Below the pieces are notes generated by a model. The model saw only the letters and a list, made by a program, of their open reading frames with translations, did no database searches and was not told the DNA's origin. The translations under genes and the position numbers were made by a program. Of a stretch of DNA of 9,872 nucleotides, positions 1-6,143 are shown piece after piece. Every line of letters begins with the position of its first letter. The first letter of the stretch is position 1. This DNA is from Savagea sp. (GTDB lineage: Bacteria > Bacillota > Bacilli > Bacillales_A > Planococcaceae): the NCBI GenBank assembly GCA_030147435.1, contig JASKZX010000020.1, positions 1 to 9,872 of the forward strand, written 5' to 3'.

Positions 1-1237
1 CTGTCATAAATAAGACGTCTGGATTTTCGCCTTTTTCTCGCAATGCTCGACGTTGATTCACACCGAAGCGGTGCTGCTCATCTGTAATGACATAACCGAG
101 CCTTTGAAAAATGACATCTGGTTGAATTAAAGCATGCGTTCCTACGAGTAGGTCGATGTCTCCTGCAGCTAATTGCTCGAGTAATTGACGACGCGCTTTC
201 GGTTTTGTCGATCCTGATAAAAAGGCAACTTGACAATCGAAAGGCTCTAACCAATTTGCCAATGTTTCCGCATGTTGTTCCGCTAAAATTTCTGTCGGTG
301 CCATGAAAGCAGTTTGAAATCCTGCTGTAATGGCAGCATACAAAGTAACGGCAGCGACAGCTGTTTTTCCTGAACCGACATCACCTTGCAACAAACGATT
401 CATGCGATAATCATTTTTCATATCGAAACAGATTTCATTGACGACACGCTTTTGAGCATCCGTCATTTCAAACGGTAGCGACTGAATAAAACGCTTTAAT
501 TCCGGTAAACGATAATCGATGATCGTTCCTTTTTCACCTTGTTTTCGTTTCTGTTTCATCGCCATCATTTTCAATTGAAAGAAAAATAATTCTTCATATG
601 TAAATCGAGCATATGCTGCTTTTTGTGCCTCTTGACTCGTCGGGAAATGCAACATATGTAATGCTTCTTCTTTCGGTAACAATCGATAATGTTGAAGGAG
701 CTCCTGAGGCAACGTTTCTTTCACTTGTCCTTTTACTGCTTCAAGCGCTTGTGCGATGAGTTGACGAAATGTTTTTTGTGGCAATTGACGTTTCAAATAA
801 TAGACAGGTTCAAAGTCGTCTAATGTCATCTCTTCATCAATCGCATAACGTTGAGCTGTAATCGTTTGACGTCCCCGGTCCCACTTTCCAGAAACCGTAA
901 TTTCTGTACCGAGAGTAAATTTATTTTTTAAATAATGTTGATTAAAAAACACGACACGAATAAGCGCATCCGCCGTTGCAAGTTGAAATTGTAGACGTGA
1001 CCGTCGGGGCCCCATAAATGAAACAGTCGGTTCTTGTGCAATTTGTCCTCGCACCGTCACTTGTTCTCCATGTTCAACATAACGCACATCTTTTAACGTA
1101 AAATCTTCATGACGTGCTGGATAAAAATGAATGAGGTCTTCAATCGTATAAATTTGAAGGGCTGCTAACTTTTGATCCGTTGCAGGACCTACTCCTTTTA
1201 ATTCACTCACCGGCGTCTGTAACGTTATCGACAACAT
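1..1237 (-). CDS. recG: ATP-dependent DNA helicase RecG, 3' end missing (cut by window edge)
   Basis: RecG is a DExH superfamily 2 helicase that remodels stalled replication forks and branch-migrates Holliday junctions. I read 412 codons in frame without a stop; the family is about 680 residues, so roughly 40% at the C-terminus (most of helicase lobe 2) lies outside the window. The start is the ATG at 1237, preceded by a near-perfect ribosome binding site, and the protein begins MLSITLQTPVSELKGVGPAT, which matches the RecG N-terminus. The OB-fold wedge region follows (about residues 60–150). Then come a Q-like motif (PFEMTDAQKRV), Walker A GDVGSGKT at residue 285 (362–385), motif Ia APTEILAEQH, and the DEQH box at residue 386 (71–82) followed by RFGVNQRR. 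The last residues visible are NPDVLFMT, the start of motif III. recG is last in the fakA direction but is separated from fakA by a terminator and has its own likely promoter. The identification is secure. Confidence 0.96.
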   Translation of the reverse strand, partial: MLSITLQTPVSELKGVGPATDQKLAALQIYTIEDLIHFYPARHEDFTLKDVRYVEHGEQVTVRGQIAQEPTVSFMGPRRSRLQFQLATADALIRVVFFNQHYLKNKFTLGTEITVSGKWDRGRQTITAQRYAIDEEMTLDDFEPVYYLKRQLPQKTFRQLIAQALEAVKGQVKETLPQELLQHYRLLPKEEALHMLHFPTSQEAQKAAYARFTYEELFFFQLKMMAMKQKRKQGEKGTIIDYRLPELKRFIQSLPFEMTDAQKRVVNEICFDMKNDYRMNRLLQGDVGSGKTAVAAVTLYAAITAGFQTAFMAPTEILAEQHAETLANWLEPFDCQVAFLSGSTKPKARRQLLEQLAAGDIDLLVGTHALIQPDVIFQRLGYVITDEQHRFGVNQRRALREKGENPDVLFMT

Positions 1238-1239
1238 TA

Positions 1240-1249
1240 CCACCTCCTT
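1240..1249 (-). promoter_or_regulatory. recG ribosome binding site
   Basis: On the minus strand this reads AAGGAGGTGG, almost full complementarity to the 16S rRNA 3' end. About 5 nt separate the GGAGG core from the ATG at 1237, which fixes that start. Confidence 0.8.
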
Positions 1250-1267
1250 CAATATGTTCTTGTTCAT

Positions 1268-1296
1268 AGTGTACAACACTTTAATTATCGTGACAA
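1268..1296 (-). promoter_or_regulatory. Likely sigma-A promoter of recG
   Basis: The minus strand carries TTGTCA (1291–1296, 5 of 6 to the -35 consensus), a 17-nt spacer, and TACACT (1268–1273, 4 of 6 to the -10 consensus). It lies downstream of the fakA terminator and about 30 nt upstream of the recG start, so recG can probably be transcribed on its own. This is a match by eye; no transcription start is known. Confidence 0.5.
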
Positions 1297-1333
1297 AACA
1301 AGTACTTGAAAAATTAAAAAGGTATTTCCAATG

Positions 1334-1373
1334 AAAAAAGAGGATAGAATGTTCAAACATTCTCCTCCTCTTT
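1334..1373 (-). terminator. Rho-independent terminator after fakA
   Basis: Read on the minus strand, AAAGAGGA is followed by a small bulge, then AGAATGT, a short loop, ACATTCT, and TCCTCTTT running into a stretch of T residues (the A run at 1334–1339 on the plus strand). The stem is about 15 bp with one asymmetric internal loop. It begins 18 nt after the fakA stop codon and ends the asp23–fakA unit before recG. Confidence 0.8.
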
Positions 1374-1390
1374 CTTCTGTTTCTTGTGTA

Positions 1391-3034
1391 TTATTCGACT
1401 GAAATGATATATGGATATAATGGTTGACGTCCTTCGTGAATTTCTACTTCGACATCTTCAAACTTCTCTTCAATTTTATCCGCTGCACGTTGCGCTTCTT
1501 CTTCCGTAATATCCTCTCCGTAAAGAAGCGTTACAATTTCATCGTACTCGTCAATTAATGCATCACATAACTGATCAAATGTTTCATCTAACGATGCATT
1601 TGACGTTACGATTTTGCCATCTTGAATTCCCATGAAATCATCTTTCGTAATTGTGACACCATCGATCGATGTGTCACGAACAGCGCTCGTAATTTGTCCT
1701 GTTTTCACATCTTGAATGACATCCGACATATACTCTGCGTTTTCTTCAACAGATGCTTCAGGATTAAATGCGAGAATTGCTGCAATCCCTTGTGGAATCG
1801 TACGTGTTTCAACGACTGCTGCTTCAATATCGAGCACTTCTGCTGCTTGTTTTGCAGCCATGACGATATTTTTGTTGTTCGGTAAAATTAATACACGCTC
1901 TGCACCGATTTGTTCAATCGCTTTTACGATATCTTCTGTCGACGGGTTCATCGTCTGTCCACCTTCGATGACATAAGATGCACCGATACTACGTAATAAC
2001 TCAGCAATACCTGAGCCAAGTGCAACGGTTACGATCGCATAAGGATGTTGTTCAACGACTAACTCCTCTGACTTTTTCTCTGATAACTCTTTATTTTGCT
2101 CACGCATATTGTCAATCGCTAATTTTGTGAGTGAACCGTACTTTTGAGCGATATTTAAAGCTACTCCCGGTTGTTCCGTATGTACGTGTACACGTGCGAC
2201 TTCATCATCTGAAATAATGAGTAATGAATCACCTAACTCACTTAAATCACGACGGAACTCTGTTTCAACGAATGGCTCTTTATCTTCTTCAAATAACACC
2301 ATAAACTCTGTACAGTACCCGTAAACGATATCTTCTGGATTCATTACATCCGATACTGCTCGGTGATGTTCCGCTTGAACGAGATCTTCAATAGAAACCG
2401 TTTCTTCACGTTCTGGTAATTCTTCACCCTTTAAACTAGCGACAAACCCTTCGTATACGTATACGAGACCTTGTCCACCACTATCAACAACACCGACTTG
2501 TTTTAAAACAGGTAATAAATCAGGCGTACGCTCTAGTGATGCTTGTGCTTCTTTTAAAATAGCTTCCATAACGTCAACGACATTGTCTGTCGTTTGAGCG
2601 ACTTCTACTCCTTTTGCAGCGGCATCTTTTGCCACTGTTAAAATTGTTCCTTCTACCGGCTTCATCACTGCTCTATAAGCAGTTTCTACCCCGTATTGCA
2701 ATCCGTTTGCAAGCGTCTCAGCAGTTAATACTTCTTCATCTTTGATCGCTTGTGCGAACCCACGGAAAAGTTGAGATAAAATCACTCCAGAGTTTCCTCG
2801 CGCACCCATTAAAAGTCCTTTTGATAAAGCTTGCGCTGTTTTACCGACATGTGCTTCCGCGCGCTTCTCTGTTTCTTCTGCACCAGAAGTCATCGATAAA
2901 TTCATATTCGTTCCTGTATCCCCATCTGGTACTGGGAAAACGTTCAGTGAGTCCACATAGTCCGCATTCGTATGTAACTGATGCGCACCCATACTCACCA
3001 TTTCTGATAATTTCAAACCATCTATAGCATTCAT
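1391..3034 (-). CDS. fakA: Fatty acid kinase subunit FakA (YloV, DhaL/DAK2-type kinase)
   Basis: FakA phosphorylates fatty acids held by a FakB (DegV-family) binding protein, feeding exogenous or recycled acyl chains to phospholipid synthesis through PlsX/PlsY. The 547-residue product is close to the usual length (about 550). Its N-terminal DhaL-like ATP-binding domain (about residues 1–200) has the Mg-binding motif NVFPVPDGDTGTNM at 31–44 and GARGNSGVILSQ at 77–88. A central linker and a C-terminal FakB-interacting region follow, ending PLYPYIISVE. The ATG at 3034 has AAGGAGGAG upstream, with a somewhat long spacing (about 9–11 nt). The gene starts 18 nt after asp23 and is probably co-transcribed with it. 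No fakB is in this window; it is normally elsewhere. The family call is secure; the fatty-acid role is taken from the family. Confidence 0.95.
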   Translation of the reverse strand: MNAIDGLKLSEMVSMGAHQLHTNADYVDSLNVFPVPDGDTGTNMNLSMTSGAEETEKRAEAHVGKTAQALSKGLLMGARGNSGVILSQLFRGFAQAIKDEEVLTAETLANGLQYGVETAYRAVMKPVEGTILTVAKDAAAKGVEVAQTTDNVVDVMEAILKEAQASLERTPDLLPVLKQVGVVDSGGQGLVYVYEGFVASLKGEELPEREETVSIEDLVQAEHHRAVSDVMNPEDIVYGYCTEFMVLFEEDKEPFVETEFRRDLSELGDSLLIISDDEVARVHVHTEQPGVALNIAQKYGSLTKLAIDNMREQNKELSEKKSEELVVEQHPYAIVTVALGSGIAELLRSIGASYVIEGGQTMNPSTEDIVKAIEQIGAERVLILPNNKNIVMAAKQAAEVLDIEAAVVETRTIPQGIAAILAFNPEASVEENAEYMSDVIQDVKTGQITSAVRDTSIDGVTITKDDFMGIQDGKIVTSNASLDETFDQLCDALIDEYDEIVTLLYGEDITEEEAQRAADKIEEKFEDVEVEIHEGRQPLYPYIISVE

Positions 3035-3052
3035 TGAATTGAGCTCCTCCTT

Positions 3053-3415
3053 TTACACGTTTGTAACACGTACACCTTGTACGTAAACGTTCACTGCTCG
3101 TACTGTTAAACCGAGTACTTGCTTTAATGTATACATAACTGTCGATTGTACTTGATACGCCACTTCCGAAATTTTCGTACCATAACTGACGATGACGTAT
3201 ACATCGATATCAATTACGTCGTTTTCATTCCGAACGATTACACCTTTTGCGTAATTTTCTTTACGTAAAATATCTGTTAAACCGTCACGAATTTGATGTT
3301 TTGAAGCCATGCCGACAATTCCGTAACACCCCATCGCTGCTTCACCAACGACTTGTGCAATGACATCATTTGTAATATCGATCGTGCCGTGTTCATTTTT
3401 CATTTCGATGGACAT
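3053..3415 (-). CDS. yloU: Asp23/Gls24-family envelope stress protein (YloU)
   Basis: This is a small soluble protein of the Asp23 family (DUF322). Family members include staphylococcal Asp23, a membrane-associated alkaline shock protein, and streptococcal and enterococcal Gls24. The 120-residue length equals that of B. subtilis YloU. Visible family features are GTIDITNDVIAQVVGEAAMG near the N-terminus, the GIVGMASK segment, IDIDVYVIVSYGTKI in the middle, and the C-terminal VRAVNVYVQGVRV. No signal peptide or membrane span is present. The ATG at 3415 has GAGGAGGG upstream. A second Met at residue 5 lacks its own ribosome binding site. The gene is first in the asp23–fakA unit and divergent from rpmB. 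Its biochemical role is unknown; an envelope or stress link is inferred only from the family. Confidence 0.93.
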   Translation of the reverse strand: MSIEMKNEHGTIDITNDVIAQVVGEAAMGCYGIVGMASKHQIRDGLTDILRKENYAKGVIVRNENDVIDIDVYVIVSYGTKISEVAYQVQSTVMYTLKQVLGLTVRAVNVYVQGVRVTNV

Positions 3416-3435
3416 AATGAGTCCCTCCTCTTAAT

Positions 3436-3483
3436 CATGCTTTTCTTTTATTGTACTATATGAAACGTAGAATGAAAAGCATG
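3436..3483. repeat. 10-bp perfect inverted repeat bracketing the asp23 promoter
   Basis: CATGCTTTTC at 3436–3445 is exactly inverted as GAAAAGCATG at 3474–3483, with a 28-nt spacer. The right arm overlaps the predicted -35 box and the left arm lies near the predicted transcription start, so the two arms cannot pair in the asp23 mRNA. A DNA-level operator is one reading and chance is another. Confidence 0.45.
3450..3478 (-). promoter_or_regulatory. Likely sigma-A promoter of asp23–fakA
   Basis: The minus strand reads TTTTCA (3473–3478, 4 of 6 to the -35 consensus), a 17-nt spacer, and TACAAT (3450–3455, 5 of 6 to the -10 consensus). A start near 3443 would give a leader of about 28 nt before the asp23 ATG at 3415, leaving room for the ribosome binding site at 3421–3428. 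Confidence 0.55.
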
Positions 3484-3574
3484 CCGTCTTAATACCTGGT
3501 AGCAATCTTTTATTACTATGACATGATTTTTTCACACTGTAAAGGTTTTTCTCTTGAAAGACCGTAGAAAAAGG

Positions 3575-3604
3575 TTGCGATATTCTATCGACCTATGGTA
3601 GAGT
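3575..3604 (+). promoter_or_regulatory. Possible rpmB promoter
   Basis: TTGCGA (3575–3580) is followed by 18 nt and TAGAGT (3599–3604), which is preceded by TGG and so resembles an extended -10. A second TAGAGT lies 8 nt downstream (3607–3612), so the exact -10 is uncertain. A start around 3611 leaves about 40 nt of leader before the rpmB ATG at 3652. Confidence 0.35.
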
Positions 3605-3636
3605 GTTAGAGTATGGAAACAAACCGAAAGAAAACC

Positions 3637-3644
3637 GAGGAGGT
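3637..3644 (+). promoter_or_regulatory. rpmB ribosome binding site
   Basis: GAGGAGGT lies 7 nt before the ATG at 3652. It selects that codon over the in-frame ATG at 3613, which has no such site and would fall almost at the predicted transcript start. Confidence 0.85.
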
Positions 3645-3651
3645 AAGCAAC

Positions 3652-3840
3652 ATGTCAAAACAATGTTACGTTACAGGACGCAAAGCTGGTCGTGGAAATA
3701 AACGTTCACACGCATTAAACTCATCACGCCGTACATGGGGTGCAAACTTACAAAAAGTTCGTATTCTCGTTGACGGAAAACCTAAACGTGTTTGGGTTTC
3801 AGCACGTGCTTTAAAATCAGGTAAAGTACAACGCGTTTAA
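3652..3840 (+). CDS. rpmB: 50S ribosomal protein L28 (bL28)
   Basis: bL28 is a small basic structural protein of the large ribosomal subunit. The product is 62 residues, the standard Bacillales length. It starts [20 protein letters not shown] and contains the diagnostic core [19 protein letters not shown] and the end [13 protein letters not shown]. It has a single Cys (residue 5), so it is of the zinc-free C-minus type and lacks the paired CxxC motifs. An in-frame extension to 3613 would add 13 residues ([13 protein letters not shown]) absent from the family; I reject it in favour of the strong ribosome binding site before 3652. It is the only plus-strand gene in the window, divergent from asp23 and convergent with thiN, the same placement as in B. 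subtilis. Confidence 0.97.
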   Translation: MSKQCYVTGRKAGRGNKRSHALNSSRRTWGANLQKVRILVDGKPKRVWVSARALKSGKVQRV

Positions 3841-3844
3841 TTAT

Positions 3845-3887
3845 AAAAACTCCCTAAGTCGTTTCGGACGCTTTAGGGAGTTTTTTT
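3845..3887. terminator. Intrinsic terminator of rpmB, probably bidirectional
   Basis: AAAAACTCCCTAA (3845–3857) pairs with TTAGGGAGTTTTT (3873–3885) around a 15-nt loop, and a run of seven T (3881–3887) follows on the plus strand. Read on the minus strand the same hairpin ends in TTTTTATAA, so it can also stop transcripts coming from thiN. It begins 5 nt after the rpmB stop. Confidence 0.88.
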
Positions 3888-3896
3888 AATACGATG

Positions 3897-3933
3897 AAAG
3901 CGAGGCTGACAAAAGTCGGCCTCGCTTTTATTT
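3897..3933. terminator. Second bidirectional terminator hairpin, downstream of thiN
   Basis: AAAGCGAGGCTGAC (3897–3910) pairs with GTCGGCCTCGCTTT (3915–3928), a 14-bp stem with one G·T pair and an AAAA loop. On the plus strand it is followed by TATTT after the stem Ts. On the minus strand the tail after GCTTT is CATCG, a weaker T tract, so for thiN it probably works together with the neighbouring hairpin. It lies just past the thiN stop. Confidence 0.8.
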
Positions 3934-3937
3934 ATGA

Positions 3938-4588
3938 CTAATCACTGCTACGTACGACGTAAAGCGCTCCTGAGCCGATATGAACTTCTCCATACTCTTC
4001 CGTTAATTCATTGCTCGTAAAACGTGTCGTACCAAATGTTAATTCATCATTTGTCACTTCGTATAAAAAACCTTTTAATGTAACGTCTGTTACTTTCGGT
4101 GTCGCCGCGAAAAATGAAATGTATGGCCATTTCTCTTGCGACGGAATTAAACTACTTCCTTGTAAAGCGACAGCTAGATCATTTTTTTCATTTTGAATAT
4201 GAAAACGTGTCTCTTTATGCGCTACTTGTAAACGATAGAGAAGTCGCATCATTGAAAACATATGATCTAATCTCCCGCAAGTAACTCCTGTAAATAACAC
4301 GAGATCCGGCTGATAACGCATCGCATATTTACTTGCTAATTCGATATCTGTTTCATCTTTTGCTGCTTGATATTTATCGACATGTGAAACACTTTGTTCA
4401 ATACGCTCATACTCTTCTTCAGTCACAGAATCAAAATCACCGATTGCTGCAACAGGTGTAATTCCTTGATCGAGTAATGTAAGTGTTCCGTGATCGACTC
4501 CAATAAATGTTGCCTCGCGTTCTACATAAGGCGTTAAATCGATCATCGCTTCTTCTTTACTTCCTCCGCAAATGATAACGATGTTCAT
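3938..4588 (-). CDS. thiN: Thiamine pyrophosphokinase
   Basis: ThiN transfers pyrophosphate from ATP to thiamine to make thiamine pyrophosphate, the cofactor of transketolase, pyruvate dehydrogenase and others. The product has 216 residues; B. subtilis ThiN (YloS) is about the same size. Visible motifs are the N-terminal nucleotide-binding strand [14 protein letters not shown] at 30–35, the metal-binding GDFDS at 50–54, KDETDIELA at 77–85, and GVTCGRLDH at 101–109. A C-terminal beta domain follows ([22 protein letters not shown]), ending with [11 protein letters not shown]. In the fifth motif the usual second Gly of TGGRxDH is Cys104 here. The ATG at 4588 overlaps the rpe stop by 4 nt (ATGA), with GGAGAG about 8 nt upstream, so translation is probably coupled to rpe. 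It is the last gene of the long operon. Confidence 0.95.
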   Translation of the reverse strand: MNIVIICGGSKEEAMIDLTPYVEREATFIGVDHGTLTLLDQGITPVAAIGDFDSVTEEEYERIEQSVSHVDKYQAAKDETDIELASKYAMRYQPDLVLFTGVTCGRLDHMFSMMRLLYRLQVAHKETRFHIQNEKNDLAVALQGSSLIPSQEKWPYISFFAATPKVTDVTLKGFLYEVTNDELTFGTTRFTSNELTEEYGEVHIGSGALYVVRSSD

Positions 4589-5247
4589 AAAACGCTCTCT
4601 CCAGCACGCTTGATCGCTTGAAGTGCGCTTTCTCGGTCTTCTTTACCGAAAATAGCACTTCCAGCAACGAATACATTCGCGCCTGCTTTTACCGCATCTT
4701 TTACTGTTTCATCGTTAATTCCGCCGTCAATTTCAATATCGATCGATAATTGACGCTCATCGATGATTGCCTTTAACTCTTCTACTTTTTTCAATACTGA
4801 CGGAATGAATTGTTGACCGCCAAACCCAGGGTTTACCGTCATAAATAAGACGAGATCAATCTCTTCTAAAATTGGCTCGATCGCACTTACTGGTGTATGT
4901 GGGTTTAAGACGACACCTGGCTTTGCTCCCGCTTGACGAATCTTTTGTAACGTACGGTGTAAGTGAGGATTTGCCTCAACATGAACTGTAATATAATCAG
5001 CGCCTGCTTTTGCGAACGCTTCAACGTATTGGTCCGCATTTTCAATCATTAAATGAACGTCAAGTGGTAAATCAGTAATTGGACGAATTGCATCGACAAC
5101 GAGTGGACCCATCGTAATATTCGGTACGAAATGTCCGTCCATGACGTCTACATGAATCCAATCGGCTCCTGCGCGTTCTACTTCTTTAATTTCTTCTCCT
5201 AATTTTGAAAAATCTGCTGATAAAATAGATGGTGCAATTTTAATCAT
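4585..5247 (-). CDS. rpe: Ribulose-phosphate 3-epimerase
   Basis: Rpe interconverts ribulose-5-phosphate and xylulose-5-phosphate in the non-oxidative pentose phosphate pathway. The 220-residue product is of normal length and forms a single TIM barrel. It shows [11 protein letters not shown] at the N-terminus and [18 protein letters not shown] with His32, Asp34 and Asp37. It also has DVHLMI with His65, the loop [13 protein letters not shown] at 137–149, IEIDGGI with Asp174, and the phosphate-binding FVAGSAIFG. His32, Asp34, His65 and Asp174 are the expected metal and catalytic positions. Its ATG at 5247 shares one base with the rsgA stop (TAATG), with GAGGT 7 nt upstream. Its product class links it to ThiN, since transketolase, the enzyme that uses xylulose-5-phosphate, needs thiamine pyrophosphate. 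Confidence 0.97.
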   Translation of the reverse strand: MIKIAPSILSADFSKLGEEIKEVERAGADWIHVDVMDGHFVPNITMGPLVVDAIRPITDLPLDVHLMIENADQYVEAFAKAGADYITVHVEANPHLHRTLQKIRQAGAKPGVVLNPHTPVSAIEPILEEIDLVLFMTVNPGFGGQQFIPSVLKKVEELKAIIDERQLSIDIEIDGGINDETVKDAVKAGANVFVAGSAIFGKEDRESALQAIKRAGESVL

Positions 5248-6131
5248 TATGAATACCTCGGCTTTCGATTCGTTATTTCTTCCATGAATTGATTGTAATG
5301 TTTATATCGGTGAGGAGCAATCGTTTCTTCTTCGACTCCTTGTTTCACTGCACATTTCGGTTCTTTTAAATGTAAACACCCTCGGAATTTACAATCATCT
5401 TGTACAGCGACAAACTCTTTAAAATGTAAACGAAGTTGTTCGCGTTCAATATGATCAAAGTCGAGCGAACTAAATCCTGGTGTATCTCCAAGCAATCCAC
5501 CACCGAGGGGATGAAGTTCTACGTGACGCGTCGTATGACGACCTCGTCCTAACACTTCCGAAATTTCTGCGGTTTGAATTTGTAGGTCGGGTGCCCAACT
5601 ATTCAGAAGCGTTGACTTTCCAACACCCGACTGTCCTGCGAGTACAGTCGTCTTTCCTTCAAAATAAGGTTGGACTTTTTCGAAAGAAAACGGGTCATCG
5701 ATTGATGTTTCAAATGTTTGATACCCGATTGCCTCGTAATATGTTAAGTACTTGCGAACTTCTTGTAACGTTTCTTCACTCGCTAAATCAACTTTCGTTA
5801 AACAGATGATCGGATCAATACGATACGCTGAAAAACCTGTCAAAAAGCGATCGAGTAAATGGAGACTAAAATCCGGTTCTACGGCTGAAAAGACAACGAT
5901 TGCTTGGTCGACATTCGCAATCGGTGGTCGAATAAGGGCATTTTTTCTCGGATGCACTTCTGTAATGAGTGCATCATTTTCCCCATCTTCTTCAATCGTG
6001 ACATAATCTCCGACGAGCGGATGGATTTTTCTTTTTCGAAAAACTCCTCGCCCTGTCGCCCGAATTAATGCGTCACCTACTTTTACAAAGTAATGATCAC
6101 GTTCAATTTTAAATATACGTCCTGTCGTCAT
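5247..6131 (-). CDS. rsgA: Ribosome small-subunit-dependent GTPase RsgA (CpgA/YloQ)
   Basis: RsgA is a circularly permuted GTPase that acts in late 30S subunit maturation; its GTP hydrolysis is stimulated by the small subunit. The 294-residue protein has an N-terminal OB fold (about 1–65). The GTPase motifs follow in permuted order: G4 TKVD at 112–115, G1 GQSGVGKS at 166–173, the switch region GRGRHTT at 195–201, and G3 DTPG at 216–219. A C-terminal zinc site consists of Cys247, Cys252, His254 and Cys260 ([14 protein letters not shown]). The ATG at 6131 has AGGAGGAATTT directly upstream, and this ribosome binding site overlaps the prkC stop codon. In B. subtilis CpgA is phosphorylated by PrkC, the kinase encoded just upstream here, so co-expression may matter. 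All key residues are intact. Confidence 0.97.
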   Translation of the reverse strand: MTTGRIFKIERDHYFVKVGDALIRATGRGVFRKRKIHPLVGDYVTIEEDGENDALITEVHPRKNALIRPPIANVDQAIVVFSAVEPDFSLHLLDRFLTGFSAYRIDPIICLTKVDLASEETLQEVRKYLTYYEAIGYQTFETSIDDPFSFEKVQPYFEGKTTVLAGQSGVGKSTLLNSWAPDLQIQTAEISEVLGRGRHTTRHVELHPLGGGLLGDTPGFSSLDFDHIEREQLRLHFKEFVAVQDDCKFRGCLHLKEPKCAVKQGVEEETIAPHRYKHYNQFMEEITNRKPRYS

Positions 6132-6143
6132 AAATTCCTCCTA
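6132..6143 (-). promoter_or_regulatory. rsgA ribosome binding site overlapping the prkC stop
   Basis: The minus strand reads TAGGAGGAATTT followed by the rsgA ATG. TAG is the prkC stop, and its last G is the first base of the GGAGG core, 5 nt from the start codon. This geometry favours reinitiation by ribosomes finishing prkC. Confidence 0.8.

Noticed and set aside
1251..1265. GAAC-containing repeat (GAACAAGAACATATT, minus strand) upstream of recG as an SOS box
   Set aside because: The Bacillus LexA site needs an inverted GAAC–N4–GTTC; here the two GAAC units are direct repeats, so it does not fit.
1622..1976. Two overlapping plus-strand open frames inside fakA
   Set aside because: They lie antisense to a clear conserved gene, have no ribosome binding site, and their Cys/His/Phe-rich translations look like shadow frames.
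3546..3573. Possible hairpin TTTTTCT / AGAAAAA upstream of rpmB
   Set aside because: Only 7 A/T-rich base pairs with a loop of 14 nt, and it lies upstream of the likely rpmB promoter, so it would not be in the rpmB leader. No L28-type autoregulatory leader could be recognised.
3613..3651. Longer rpmB start at 3613 (75 residues)
   Set aside because: L28 in Bacillales is 62 residues. A strong GAGGAGGT precedes ATG 3652, and the earlier ATG has no ribosome binding site and sits at or next to the predicted transcription start.
5480..6006. Plus-strand open frames antisense to rsgA
   Set aside because: Conserved GTPase motifs on the minus strand explain the sequence; the antisense translations show no recognisable domain and no start signal.
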